This document shows positions 36,655-46,877 of a stretch of DNA of 64,000 nucleotides, piece after piece. Location of the stretch: positions 2,914,001-2,978,000 of the forward strand of contig NZ_CP038462.1 of NCBI RefSeq assembly GCF_004777465.1. The letters run 5' to 3'. Within the stretch, counting starts at the first letter, position 1. Every line of letters starts with the position of its first letter. The notes beneath the pieces were generated by a model that ran no database searches, had not been told where the DNA came from, and saw only the letters and a program-made list of their open reading frames with translations. The DNA is from Nocardioides daphniae. Its GTDB lineage: Bacteria; Actinomycetota; Actinomycetes; Propionibacteriales; Nocardioidaceae. A program made the position numbers and the translations under genes.

Positions 36655-37463
36655 TCAGAGGTCCGTCTCGCCCCGGGCCACCAGGACGGCCGGCCCGGTC
36701 ATCAGGATCCGGTCGTCGTCGGTCCACGTGATCGACAGCGTGCCGCCCGGCACGTCGACCCTGTACTCCGTGCCCCGCGGCGCCCCGTCGAGCACGGCCG
36801 TCGCGACCATCACCGCACAGGCGCCGGTGCCGCAGCTGCGGGTCTCCCCGGAGCCGCGCTCGTGGACGCGCATCGCGACGTGGTGCTCGCCCCGGCGGAC
36901 GACGAACTCCACGTTGACCCCGTGCGGGTAGACGTCGACGTCGTGGCCCGGCGCCTCCAGCAGCGACCCCGCCTCGGCGAGGTCGTCGACAAAGGTGACC
37001 GCGTGCGGGTTGCCCATGTCGACGTTGGCCGCGGCCATGGCCCGCTCCCCCACCGTGACGGTCGAGTCCACGCCCAGCAGCGGCTTGCCCATGTCGACGG
37101 TGAGCAGGTCACCGGAGACGGTGACGACCTTGACCCCGCGCGGGTGGCGACCTCGATCGGACGGTCGGCGTCGACCAGGCCCTCGTCGAGGAGGTGGCGG
37201 GCGAAGACCCGCACCCCGTTGCCGCACATCTCCGACAGCGAGCCGTCGGAGTTGCGGTAGTCCATGAACCACTCGGCGCCCGACTCCCCCAGGGCCTCGC
37301 TGCGGACCACGCGCAGCACGCCGTCGGCCCCCAGGCCGGCCCGGCGGTCGCACAACGCCCGCACGCGCTCGGCGGAGAGCTCTCCGTGCAGCGAGCCGTC
37401 GTGGTCGGGCAGCAGCACGAAGTCGTTCTCCGTGCCGTGGCCCTTGAGGAAGGGGTAGGTCAC
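36655..37463 (-). CDS. dapF: Diaminopimelate epimerase DapF, frameshifted
   Basis: The product starts [20 protein letters not shown] and has both catalytic cysteines, one in [15 protein letters not shown] and one in [12 protein letters not shown]. It converts LL- to meso-diaminopimelate for lysine and peptidoglycan synthesis. The frame breaks near 37138, where GGGG should be GGGGG (ATRAGVKVV); the corrected length is 269 residues. The GTG at 37463 is the conserved start. It lies between hflX and a dihydrofolate-reductase-like gene on the same strand, as often in actinobacteria (miaA-dapF-hflX order). Confidence 0.93.
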
Positions 37464-37470
37464 CGACCCA

Positions 37471-38022
37471 TCATCCCACGGGGGCGGACCCCGGCCCCAG
37501 GACCGTGTAGCGGGTGCAGACGAAGTCGCCGTTGCGCACGACCTCCTCCAGCTGCAGCTCCACCCGGGCCGGCAGCAGCGGCGCACCGGCCCCCAGCGTC
37601 ACCGGCGCGAGCTGCACCCAGAGCTCGTCGACCAGCCCGGCCTCCACGAAGCGCGCCACGAGCGCACCGCCACCCACCAGCCAGAGGTCCTTGCCGCCCG
37701 CAGCTTCGACGGCCTCGGCGTGCAGGCTGCGTACGTCGTCGAGGGTGTCGGCGGCGACGAAGCGGACGCCGTCGGCCGGCGCGAAGTCACGGTGGGTGAG
37801 CACCCAGGTGGGCATCCCGCCCACGGCCGCCTCCTCGCCGTGGTCGACCAGCCACTGCCAGGTCGAGGCGCCCATCACCGCCGCCCCCAGACGCGGCTGC
37901 ACGGTCTCGAACCCCATCGCCGAGCCCATGTCGATGTCCCGGCTGACCAGCCACGACAGGTCATGGTCAGGGTCGGCGATGAAGCCGTCGAGCGAGCAAC
38001 CGGTGTAGAAGAGCGTCGTCAT
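37471..38022 (-). CDS. Dihydrofolate reductase / RibD C-terminal family protein
   Basis: This 183-residue protein has the family features [37 protein letters not shown] and [38 protein letters not shown]. The family includes small NADPH-dependent reductases related to RibD and DHFR, mostly of unknown substrate. It stops 7 bases before the dapF start, so it may be a recent insertion into the miaA-dapF order. A TetR-like dyad lies 74 bases upstream. Confidence 0.8.
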   Translation of the reverse strand: MTTLFYTGCSLDGFIADPDHDLSWLVSRDIDMGSAMGFETVQPRLGAAVMGASTWQWLVDHGEEAAVGGMPTWVLTHRDFAPADGVRFVAADTLDDVRSLHAEAVEAAGGKDLWLVGGGALVARFVEAGLVDELWVQLAPVTLGAGAPLLPARVELQLEEVVRNGDFVCTRYTVLGPGSAPVG

Positions 38023-38095
38023 GCGTCCATTTCGATCCAGCGTTTGCTTGGAAAGTCAAGGCCGTCCACGTGATGGTCAACACACTTCCCACGAG

Positions 38096-38113
38096 ACTTA
38101 CCAATCGGTAAGT
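38096..38113. promoter_or_regulatory. TetR-type operator-like inverted repeat
   Basis: ACTTACC-AATC-GGTAAGT is a perfect 7-bp inverted repeat in the 221-base gap 38023-38243 between miaA and the reductase gene. Its form (TTACC-N4-GGTAA) is typical of TetR-family operators. The only gene reading away from it is the reductase; no TetR gene is adjacent. Confidence 0.45.
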
Positions 38114-38243
38114 TTCGGAGGCGTAGGGAAGGGGCGACCCACCCGACACGCAAGACTTCCGCCGCACATCCGGCTCTACGCGGCGGAACCCCGTACTGGG
38201 GAGGGAGACACGGAGGGCGGTCCTGGGAGGGATCGCCCTTCGG

Positions 38244-39164
38244 TCATTTCTGTGGCAGCTGCGGCAGGGCGGCGACGGCCCGGTCGAGCCGGTCGTCGGC
38301 GTCGTACGGCACCCAGGCGATGCGGTCGTCCTTGCGGAACCACGACTCCTGGCGGCGCGCGAACCGTCGCGTCGCAACCACCGTGCGCTCCTTGGCCTGC
38401 GCGAGGTCGAGGTCGCCGGCGACGTACGCCGCCACCTCGCGGTAGCCGATCGCCATCGAGGCCGTGCGGCCCTGTGCCAGCCCCCGCTCGAGCAGGCGCT
38501 CGACCTCCTCGACGAACCCCTCGGCGAACATCTGCTCCACACGCTGCGCGATCCGCTCGTCCAGCGTCGGGCGGTCGATGTCGACCCCGACCTGAACCGT
38601 CAGCGGGTCGGCGTACTCCAACCGTGGAAGGGTGGCGCTGTAGGGGCGCCCGGTCAGCTCGACGACCTCCAGCGCACGGACGATCCGGCGGCCGTTCTCG
38701 CCCAGGATGGTGGCGGCGGCCTCGGCGTCGACCGCGGCCAGTCGACGGTGCATCTCGGCCGCGCCCACCTCCGCCAGCTCGGCCTCGAGGCGGCGGCGCA
38801 CGGCCTGGTCGGTGCCGGGGAAGTCGAACTGGTCGACCACGGCACGCACGTAGAGCGCCGACCCGCCGACGAGCACCGGCGTACGCCCGCGCCCCCGGAC
38901 CTCGGCGATCGTCGCGCGGGCCAACTGCTGGAACTCCGCCACGCTCACTGCCTCGGTGACCTCCATCAGGTCGAGGAGGTGGTGCGGGATGCCGCGGCGC
39001 TGGTCGGGCGGCAGCTTGGCGGTGCCGATGTCCATGCCGCGGTAGACCTGCATGGCGTCGGTGTTGACGATCTCGCCGTCGAGCCGCTCGGCCAGGTCGA
39101 GCGAGAGTCCGGTCTTGCCGGCGGCGGTCGCCCCGACCACGGCGACGATCGGCGGCAGGCTCAT
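38244..39164 (-). CDS. miaA: tRNA dimethylallyltransferase MiaA
   Basis: The 306-residue protein starts MSLPPIVAVVGATAAGKTGLSLDLAERL (P-loop GATAAGKT) and has the family boxes NTDAMQVYRGMDIGTAKL, GIPHHLLD, VLVGGSALYVRAVVD and MAIGYREVAAYV. It adds the dimethylallyl group to A37 of tRNAs reading UNN codons; MiaB (41256-42802) then methylthiolates the product. ATG 39164 is the conserved start. It is divergent from the small Rv0909-like gene, with 60 bases between. Confidence 0.95.
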   Translation of the reverse strand: MSLPPIVAVVGATAAGKTGLSLDLAERLDGEIVNTDAMQVYRGMDIGTAKLPPDQRRGIPHHLLDLMEVTEAVSVAEFQQLARATIAEVRGRGRTPVLVGGSALYVRAVVDQFDFPGTDQAVRRRLEAELAEVGAAEMHRRLAAVDAEAAATILGENGRRIVRALEVVELTGRPYSATLPRLEYADPLTVQVGVDIDRPTLDERIAQRVEQMFAEGFVEEVERLLERGLAQGRTASMAIGYREVAAYVAGDLDLAQAKERTVVATRRFARRQESWFRKDDRIAWVPYDADDRLDRAVAALPQLPQK

Positions 39165-39224
39165 GCGACTAGTGTTCCAAAGTGCGGGAGCGCTGCGGGC
39201 ACTCCCCCGACCAAGGGAGACGAG

Positions 39225-39431
39225 ATGGGATTCCTCGACGACGCCAAGGCCAAGCTCACCGACGCGGTCGACAAGTCCGGCGACAAGATCGGTGACGCCC
39301 TCGACAAGGCGGGCGACATGGCCGACCGGAAGACCGGCGGCAAGCACGCCGACAAGATCGACGGCGGCGTGGCCAAGGTCAAGGACGCGCTCGACGGACT
39401 CGACGGCAAGAAGGACGACGACCTCGCGTGA
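39225..39431 (+). CDS. Rv0909/MT0933-family small protein (putative antitoxin)
   Basis: This 68-residue, highly charged protein is made of helical repeats (FLDDAKAKLTDAVDKSGDKIGDALDKAG, KTGGKHADKIDGGVAKVKDALDGLDGK). It matches the actinobacterial family annotated as Rv0909-type antitoxins, though that label is weakly supported. No toxin gene is adjacent. Its stop overlaps the NUDIX gene start (GTGA), so the two are coupled. AAGGGAGACGAG precedes ATG 39225. Confidence 0.75.
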   Translation: MGFLDDAKAKLTDAVDKSGDKIGDALDKAGDMADRKTGGKHADKIDGGVAKVKDALDGLDGKKDDDLA

Positions 39432-39901
39432 GCAGCTCATCGGACGCCGGGACGCTCGACCGCTTCGTCGTCGTCCCGGCGTCGTACGTCTACCTGCTGC
39501 GTGAGGGCGAGTCGGGCACCGAGGTGCTCCTGCAGCAGCGCGGCGACGTGCCCTACATGGCCGGCCACTGGGCTGCCGGGGCCGCCGGGCACGTCGAGCG
39601 CGGCGAGGACGCCTTCAACGCGGCCCGGCGCGAGCTGCGCGAGGAGCTGGACGTGAGCGCCGAGCTGCAGTTCGAGTTCACGATGCAGCGCACCCAGCAC
39701 GCCGACGCCATCGACGAACGGGTCGACTTCTTCTTCACCGCGCGTGCCTGGGAGGGCGAGCCCCGGGCGGTCGAGGGGGCCAAGTGCGCCGGTCTCGGGT
39801 GGTTCGGGCTGGACGAGCTGCCGAGCCCGATGGTTCCGCACGAGGCGCACGCGCTGGCCCACCTCGGGAGCGGCCTGCCCTACCTCACCTTCGGCTTCTG
39901 A
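39428..39901 (+). CDS. NUDIX hydrolase
   Basis: The 157-residue protein has a complete NUDIX box, G-H-V-E-R-G-E-D then A-A-RRELREELDV, preceded by VLLQQRGDVPYMAGHWAAGA and ending LAHLGSGLPYLTFGF. This subgroup is common in actinobacteria and is close to dNTP/NDP-sugar pyrophosphatases. The start GTG 39428 overlaps the upstream stop by 4 bases. It is intact, unlike the NUDIX gene at 6682. Confidence 0.85.
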   Translation: MSSSSDAGTLDRFVVVPASYVYLLREGESGTEVLLQQRGDVPYMAGHWAAGAAGHVERGEDAFNAARRELREELDVSAELQFEFTMQRTQHADAIDERVDFFFTARAWEGEPRAVEGAKCAGLGWFGLDELPSPMVPHEAHALAHLGSGLPYLTFGF

Positions 39902-39979
39902 GCCGGCGCCGGAGGGTTGTCGCCCGGGCCGCGCGGGTACGGGAGGGAGCACCCGTCCCTGAGATCTCGAGGAGTCAGC

Positions 39980-40264
39980 ATGAGCACCCTCCCCCCGAAG
40001 CCCGACCCCGTCACCGAGGAGCCCGAGCTCAAGCCGGGCGGCATCGACGCGATCCCGGACGACCCGGACGGCCTGGGCCTGCCGCGTGACCTCGCGCCGG
40101 AGAACAACCCGGCGGTGGACGACGAGCTGCCGGACGAGATCGCCGAGCCCGACGACAAGGACCAGGCACCGTCCGGCGAGGCCGACGACCAGGAGGCCGG
40201 CACCGAGCGCGACCCGGAGGCCGGTCAGCTGGACGAGGAGGGCAACCCGGAGCCGCCCGCCTGA
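39980..40264 (+). CDS. Small acidic, probably disordered protein
   Basis: This 94-residue protein is very rich in Asp, Glu and Pro with no hydrophobic core and is probably intrinsically disordered. ATG 39980 has GAGGAGTC upstream. Similar short acidic proteins are conserved in Nocardioides but uncharacterised. A strong terminator follows at 40283. Confidence 0.6.
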   Translation: MSTLPPKPDPVTEEPELKPGGIDAIPDDPDGLGLPRDLAPENNPAVDDELPDEIAEPDDKDQAPSGEADDQEAGTERDPEAGQLDEEGNPEPPA

Positions 40265-40272
40265 CCGAGCAC

Positions 40273-41203
40273 CTACGAAACAGCGGTGCCAATCGCACGA
40301 GGGGCCACCTGAGTGGGTCGCTCAAGCGATTGGCACCGCCTTTTCGTTGCCAGCTCCAGCACGGTTCGAACCCGCTCCGGCTCCAGCACCACGTCTTCCC
40401 AGGTGAACCGGAGCACCAGCCAGGGCCGCGGTGAAGTCGTTGTAGCGACGGGCGTCCCGCACCAGCGCTGAGCGCCCGCCGTGCCACTTGAACGAGTCGG
40501 ACTCCAGGACGATCCCCAGCTCGAGGTCCACGAGGTCGGGCCTCCCGATGAATCGGCCGCCCGAGTAGAGCGGCGCCTGTGGCCGGACAGTCAGACCTCG
40601 TACGTCGAGCGCCACTGCCCGCAGACCCGACTCGAACGGGTTGGCGGCCAGGTCGGTCGCGGCAGCGGCCACCCTGCGGGCCTGACGCGCGCCGTGCCCC
40701 CTGGCCTCCCCAGCGACTCGGGCGAGCCATCCGGGGGTGCGCCCCTGACGCAGCGCCGAGTCGGCGAAGGCGAGTGCCGCAGGGAACGAGCAAGCCCGCA
40801 GGCAGTCGAGCATCGTGCGGTCCGGCGACGTGAGACCGTCACGGACGTCGTCGGGATGCAGGTCGACCCGGTGCAGCGTCACGTCCCGCGAGCGCTCCTG
40901 GCTGACCCGCCGGCGAACCGGCAGGGTCACGTGGGGCTGCTCAGGCGCCAGGAGCACCGGCCACCCGTGGTGCAGCGCTGCGCTCTCGTGCGAGAGCACG
41001 CCGTTGAGCGCGTGCGCACGCCGGCGGTCGGCTGCAACACCCGGCAGGGCGAAGCGCCCACGCCCCACCCTGACCAGCCGCCCGACCTCCACCGCTCGGT
41101 CCAGCGCCGTCCGGCCGAGCGGCGCCTCGAGCTCGGCACGCGTGGCCAGCCCACCGGACCGGCGCAGCAGCTCCTCGACCTCCACACCCCCACGGTGCCG
41201 CAA
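40273..41203 (-). CDS. AbiEi-like N-terminal / DUF559 endonuclease-like protein, frameshifted
   Basis: The N-terminal 60 residues look like a winged-helix antitoxin-type domain (LLRRSGGLATRAELEAPLGRTALDRAVEVGRLVRVGRGRFALPG). The C-terminal part is a DUF559/Vsr-like PD-(D/E)xK fold (FIGRPDLVDLELGIVLESDSFKWHGG, DARRYNDFTA). The frame breaks near 40428: a lost CG in GCGCGG would restore WLVLRFTWEDVVLEPERVRTVLELA. The corrected stop is at 40273; the uncorrected frame ends at 40322. Such genes are abundant in Nocardioides and were probably spread by transfer; activity is untested. Confidence 0.7.
40283..40344 (+). terminator. Terminator hairpin after the acidic-protein gene
   Basis: A perfect 14-bp stem, GCGGTGCCAATCGC / GCGATTGGCACCGC, with a 29-base loop is followed by C and TTTT. 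It overlaps the corrected 3' end of the convergent DUF559 gene. Confidence 0.7.
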
Positions 41204-41208
41204 CGACG

Positions 41209-41241
41209 ACGGGCCCCGTGGAGTCTCTCCACAGGGCCCGT
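41209..41241 (-). terminator. Terminator of miaB
   Basis: A hairpin ACGGGCCC-GTGGAG / CTCCAC-GGGCCCGT with a short loop lies between the miaB stop and the DUF559 gene start. Confidence 0.6.
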
Positions 41242-41255
41242 CGGCTCAGCTCAGC

Positions 41256-42802
41256 TCAGGCGCCGCACGCCGGCGCGGCCGGCGGCAACGGGGCAGGCAC
41301 GCCGATCGACGGCATCCCGAGCCCCACGCCGGCAGTGGGCGCAGGTGCAGCGGTGCGCTTCTCCCAGGCGTCGCCCGAACGGGTGCGGCGCACCGCGCGG
41401 ATCGGGGCATCGGCGATCAGGTGGTGCGGGGCCGCGCGGGTGATCTCGACGGTGACCATGTCGCCGGGACGCACGGAGTCGGCGTCGACCTCGGAGAAGT
41501 CGGTCGCGAAGTGGACCAGGCGGTTGTCCGGGCCACGGCCCGACAGCCGGTGCGTCTCGCCGTCCTTGCGGCCCTCTCCCTCGGAGACCATCAGCTCGAC
41601 GGTGCGACCGACGATCTTCTTGTTCTCCTCCCAGGTGATCTCCTCCACCAGTGCAGCGAGGCGTTGGTAGCGGTCCTTCACCACGGCGGGGTCGACCTGG
41701 TCGGGCATCGTCGCGGCGGGCGTCCCCGGACGGATCGAGTACTGGAAGGTGAACGCCTGCGCGAAGCGCGCCTGCCGCACGACCTCCATCGCTGGAGGAA
41801 GTCCTCCTCGCTCTCACCGGGGAAGCCGACGATGATGTCGGTGGAGATCGCGGCGTCGGGGATCGCGGCGCGGACCTTGTCGAGGATGCCGAGGAACTTC
41901 TTCTGGCGGTAGGACCGGCGCATCGCCCGCAGCACCACGTCGGAGCCCGACTGCAGCGGCATGTGCAGCTGCGGCATCACGTTCGGCGTCTCGGCCATCG
42001 CCTCGATCACGTCGTCGGTGAACTCGGCCGGGTGGGGCGAGGTGAAGCGCACCCGCTCGAGGCCCTCGATCTCGCCGCAGGCGCGCAGCAGCTTCGAGAA
42101 GGCCTGGCGGTCGCCGAACTCGACGCCGTACGCGTTGACGTTCTGCCCCAGCAGGGTGACCTCGGTGACGCCCTCCGCGACCAGCGCCCGCACCTCGGCG
42201 AGGATGTCGCCGGGGCGCCGGTCCTGCTCCTTGCCGCGCAGCGACGGGACGATGCAGAAGGTGCAGGTGTTGTTGCACCCGACCGAGATGGAGACCCACG
42301 CGGCGTACGCGGAGTCGCGCTTGGTCGGCAGCGTCGAGGGGAAGACCGACAGCGACTCGAGGATCTCGACCTGGGCGGCCTCCTGCGACCGGGCCCGGTC
42401 GAGCAGGGCCGGCAGCGAGCCGATGTTGTGGGTGCCGAAGACCACGTCGACCCACGGCGCCTTCTTGACGATGAGGTCTCGGTCCTTCTGCGCCATGCAG
42501 CCGCCGACGGCGATCTGCAGGTCGGGCTTCTTGGCCTTCACCGGGGCGAGGTGGCCGAGGTTGCCGTAGAGGCGGTTGTCGGCGTTCTCGCGCACGGCAC
42601 AGGTGTTGAAGACGACGACGTCGGCCTGCTCACCGTCCGGCGCGGCGACGTAGCCCGCGTCCTCGAGCAGCCCGGTGAGGCGCTCGGAGTCGTGGACGTT
42701 CATCTGGCACCCGTAGGTCTTCACCTCGTACGTGCGGGGCGCAGGTCCAGCGGCAGGGGTCACGTCGAGCGTGGCGGCAGGCAGGGCAGGCTGTGCAGTC
42801 AT
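41256..42802 (-). CDS. miaB: tRNA-2-methylthio-N6-dimethylallyladenosine synthase MiaB, frameshifted
   Basis: The radical-SAM cluster motif is C-N-N-T-C-T-F-C in [13 protein letters not shown]. The N-terminal UPF0004 domain holds the second cluster ([24 protein letters not shown]), and a C-terminal TRAM-like region is present. It methylthiolates i6A37 in tRNA, completing the MiaA product. The frame breaks near 41790: CAGCGATGG should probably be CAGGCGATGG, giving [13 protein letters not shown]. The corrected length is about 515 residues. A basic Pro/Ala-rich C-terminal tail ([18 protein letters not shown]) is unusual for the family. Confidence 0.92.
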
Positions 42803-42862
42803 GGCGCCTTCAAGGGTACGGCGGTGCGGCGGCAGGCACAGAAATCCCGCGCCAGCGCGGGG

Positions 42863-43408
42863 TCAGGTGGGCGACTGCGTACGGTCGTCGACCGGCAGCT
42901 CGGGCCACGACGCGAGGCGTGACTCGAGCTCGGCGACGGTGCCGTGCGGGAAGCCGTACGCCTGCCACGCGGCCGCGGAGGAGTCGCTGGCGACGTCCTC
43001 GAGGACGGACTGCGAGGCGTCGACCACGGCCCGGACCAGGTCCTGGAGCGGGACGCTCCCCTCCCAGACGGTGTGGCCGTCGTCGTCGCGCGCCTCGGGG
43101 GCGTACGTCGTCACGTGGACGATCCGGACCAGCACGGCGCCGCCGGCACGGCGCAGGAGCCAGCGGAACTCACCGGGGTCCTCGGCCCAGGCGCAGCGCG
43201 CCTCCTCGGCACCCGCGCAGAGGTCGGAGACCGCGCGGAGCAGGTCGCCGAGGGCGTCGGTGACGTGCGAGGCGGAGACCACCGCGCGCAGTCCGCGCAG
43301 GGAGATTCCCGCCGTGGCCCACCCTCCGGGGCCCACGTCGAACCAGAACTGCAGTCTCTGCGACGACGCCCAGTCGCCCCAATGGGTCGGTCGGACCACC
43401 GCCCCCAC
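42863..43408 (-). CDS. Conserved hypothetical protein
   Basis: This 181-residue protein has no signal peptide or helices. It has an alpha/beta pattern with a strand-rich start ([19 protein letters not shown]) and a later segment [27 protein letters not shown] do not recognise the family. It lies between miaB and the divergent glutamate operon. A GTG or ATG upstream of 43408 is possible; the ATG there has GGAGGTGGGGGCGGTGG upstream. Confidence 0.55.
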   Translation of the reverse strand: MGAVVRPTHWGDWASSQRLQFWFDVGPGGWATAGISLRGLRAVVSASHVTDALGDLLRAVSDLCAGAEEARCAWAEDPGEFRWLLRRAGGAVLVRIVHVTTYAPEARDDDGHTVWEGSVPLQDLVRAVVDASQSVLEDVASDSSAAAWQAYGFPHGTVAELESRLASWPELPVDDRTQSPT

Positions 43409-43524
43409 CTCCTGTTCCCGAGAACGGCCGAAAGGTAGCAGTCAGGTCACAGAGCGGTAAAGGTAGTCCTTCCGGGCCACCCCGCAGTGGCCCGGATCAC
43501 CACTGTGGGACTACGTTCAGGGGC

Positions 43525-44301
<777 letters not shown>

Positions 44302-44357
44302 CCCGGGCCGGGGTCCAGCCCCGGTCTCGTCCACGTCCACAACAGAGGGAGAAACAG

Positions 44358-45242
44358 ATGAGGTTCACCAGGACGAAGGCCCTCGCGGTCGCCACCGGGC
44401 TCGCGCTGGCCCTTGCCGCCTGCGGTGACGCGGGGGACGACGGTGACGACGGCGCTGACGTCGACGTCGCGGAGAACGCGGCCGACGACTTCGACGAGGG
44501 CACCCGCATGAAGGCGCTCGCCGAGGACGGCAAGATCCGGATCGGCGTCAAGTTCGACCAGCCGGGCATCGGCTTCAAGGGCGCCACCGACGACGCGCCG
44601 CGCGGCTTCGACCCCGAGATCGGCAAGATCCTCGCCGCCGACCTGGGCATCCCCGCCTCCGACATCGAGTGGGTCGAGACGGTCTCCACCAACCGCGAGC
44701 CCTTCCTCGAGCAGGGTGAGGTCGACCTCGTCATCGCGTCGTACTCGATCACCGACGAGCGCCGCAAGGTCGTCGGCCAGGCCGGCCCCTACTACGTCAC
44801 GGGCCAGCAGCTGCTGGTGCGCTCCGACAGCGACATCGAGACCCTCGACGACGTGAAGGGCACCGAGGTCTGCTCGGTCACCGGCTCCACGTCGCTCGAC
44901 AACATCAAGGCCGAGGGCGCCAAGCCCCGCGGCTTCGACACCTACTCCGAGTGCGTCGACCAGGTGCTCGACGGCGCGGTCGACGCCATGACCACCGACG
45001 GCGCGATCCTGCTCGGCTACGCCGCCGAGAACCCCGACGAGCTGAAGGTCGTCGTCGACCCGTTCTCGGAGGAGCGCTACGGCGTCGGCTACAGCCTCGA
45101 CCACCCGGAGATGTGTGAGTGGATCACCGACACGCTCGAGGACGCCCAGGAGGACGGTCTGTGGGCCGACGCCTTCGAGTCCACGCTGGGAGAGTCGGGC
45201 GTCGAGACGCCCGAGCCGCCCCAGATGGACGCCTGCGCCTGA
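44358..45242 (+). CDS. gluB: Glutamate ABC transporter substrate-binding lipoprotein GluB
   Basis: The 294-residue lipoprotein has lipobox LAAC (Cys22), an Asp-rich spacer and a solute-binding domain of the amino-acid type (IRIGVKFDQPGIGFK, DLVIASYSITDERRKVVGQAGPYYVTGQQLLV, EVCSVTGSTSLDNI). GGGAGAAACAG precedes ATG 44358, 56 bases after gluA. It captures glutamate outside the membrane for GluCD. Confidence 0.93.
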   Translation: MRFTRTKALAVATGLALALAACGDAGDDGDDGADVDVAENAADDFDEGTRMKALAEDGKIRIGVKFDQPGIGFKGATDDAPRGFDPEIGKILAADLGIPASDIEWVETVSTNREPFLEQGEVDLVIASYSITDERRKVVGQAGPYYVTGQQLLVRSDSDIETLDDVKGTEVCSVTGSTSLDNIKAEGAKPRGFDTYSECVDQVLDGAVDAMTTDGAILLGYAAENPDELKVVVDPFSEERYGVGYSLDHPEMCEWITDTLEDAQEDGLWADAFESTLGESGVETPEPPQMDACA

Positions 45243-45325
45243 TCCGCTGACGCTTCAACTGCACGACACGGTGCCGGTGGGTCGGGAACGGCCCACCGGC
45301 ACCTCACAGAGAGGAGGTGCCCTGA

Positions 45326-46013
45326 ATGAACGTGGTGTTCGACAACTTCGACGAGGTCCTCAAGGCCTTCGCGTGACGATCGGGCTCTTCGCGGTGTCCG
45401 GCATCGCCTCCATGGTCTGGGGAACGATCCTGGCCGTCTTCCGGGTCGGCCGGTGTCGATCCTCAACAAGGCGGCCGCCCTCTACGTCACCCTCTTCCGC
45501 AACACCCCGCTGCTGATGATCTTCATCTTCATGGCGGTCGCGATGCCGAAGCTGGGCTACACGTTCAAGGTCGTCGAAGGGATCGAGATCGGGGGGTGGG
45601 AGGTCTCCGCCTTCTTCTTCCGCTCCTGCCTGGCGCTGACCCTCTACACCTCCGCCTTCGTCTGTGAGGCGATGCGCTCCGGCGTCAACGCCGTCCCGCT
45701 CGGCCAGGCCGAGGCCGGTCGCGCGGTGGGCCTCACCTTCATCCAGTCGATGCGCCACGTCGTCCTGCCGCAGGCGCTGCGCGCGGTCATCCCGCCGCTC
45801 ACCAGCGTGCAGGTCGCGCTGCTGAAGAACACCTCCGTGGCCGCCGTCTTCGGCATGGCCGAGGCAGTGGCCACGATGCGCATCCTCACCAACCGCAACT
45901 CCGACGAGACGATCCCGATCTTCCTGGCGTTCGCCGTCGGCTACATCATCCTCGTCGAGGTCGTCTCGCTCACCTCGTACGCGATCGAGCGGAAGGTCCG
46001 GGTGGCGCGATGA
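45326..46013 (+). CDS. gluC: Glutamate ABC transporter permease GluC, frameshifted
   Basis: The sequence is a HisM-type permease beginning MNVVFDNFDEVLKAF and containing the coupling EAA loop (EAGRAVGLTFIQSMRHVVLPQALR). Two breaks interrupt it. Near 45370, TTCGCGTGA creates a stop and needs one base to read AF-VTIGLF. Near 45450, GGCCGGTG should be GGCCCGGTG (RVGPVSILNKAA). The rest runs cleanly to the stop, which overlaps gluD by 4 bases. The corrected length is about 229 residues with five helices. It forms the membrane channel with GluD. Confidence 0.88.
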
Positions 46014-46876
46014 GCAACTCCGTCCTCTTCGACGCCCCCGGCCCCAGGACGGTCGCACGGCACCGCCTCTACTCAGTCCTGAGCGTCCTGGCGCTCCTGG
46101 CCCTGGTGGCCTTCGCCGTCTGGCGGCTCCACGACAAGGGCCAGCTCGAGTACGAGCTCTGGGAGCCCTTCCTCACCCCGGAGTACATCGAGTTCATCCT
46201 GGTCGACGGTCTGGTGAAGACCGTCCAGATGGCCTTCTTCTCGATCATCTTCGCCATCGTCTTCGGGCTCGTCTTCGGCGTCGGCAAGCTCTCCGACCAC
46301 CGGGTCTTCCGCTGGACCTCCTGGTTCGTGGTGGAGTTCTTCCGCGCCGTGCCGGTGCTCCTCCTGATGATCTTCGTCTTCTTCCTGCTCGCCATCGGCA
46401 ACGGCCCGCTCTCCCCGTTCTGGTGCGTGGTGGCCGCGCTCACCCTCTACAACGGGGCGGTGCTGGCGGAGGTCTTCCGGGCCGGCATCAACGCCGTCCC
46501 GGTCGGGCAGGCCGAGGCGGCGTACGCGATCGGCATGCGCAAGTCGCAGGTGATGGTCACGGTCCTGCTGCCCCAGGCCGTCAAGATCATGCTGCCGGCC
46601 ATCATCAGCCAGATGGTCGTGGCCCTGAAGGACACCAGCCTCGGCTACGCCATCCTGGCGCCGGGCCTCACCGCGGTCGGCAAGCCGATCTACCTCGAGT
46701 TCAAGAACCAGGTCCCGACGGCCATCGTGATCACCGCGATCTACGTGATCGTCAACCTGCTGCTCACCTGGCTCGCGACGAAGGTCCAGAAGCGGCTGGT
46801 CGGCGAGAAGCCGATCCTGGCCGTGGCCGCCACCCCCGCCGCCGCCCCGACCGCGACGACCGGCCCGACGCCGTGA
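46010..46876 (+). CDS. gluD: Glutamate ABC transporter permease GluD
   Basis: The 288-residue permease has helices around 25-43, 63-85, 95-117, 120-150 and near 230, and an EAA loop (EAAYAIGMRKSQVMVTVLLPQAVKIMLPAI). ATG 46010 overlaps the gluC stop. The C-terminal tail is Ala/Thr/Pro-rich. The TetR gene follows after 1 base and may be in the same transcript. Confidence 0.93.
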   Translation: MSNSVLFDAPGPRTVARHRLYSVLSVLALLALVAFAVWRLHDKGQLEYELWEPFLTPEYIEFILVDGLVKTVQMAFFSIIFAIVFGLVFGVGKLSDHRVFRWTSWFVVEFFRAVPVLLLMIFVFFLLAIGNGPLSPFWCVVAALTLYNGAVLAEVFRAGINAVPVGQAEAAYAIGMRKSQVMVTVLLPQAVKIMLPAIISQMVVALKDTSLGYAILAPGLTAVGKPIYLEFKNQVPTAIVITAIYVIVNLLLTWLATKVQKRLVGEKPILAVAATPAAAPTATTGPTP

Positions 46877-46877
46877 C

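Noticed and set aside
39225..39431. Complete toxin-antitoxin operon at the Rv0909-like gene
   Set aside because: The partner is a NUDIX hydrolase with an intact box, not a toxin family I recognise.
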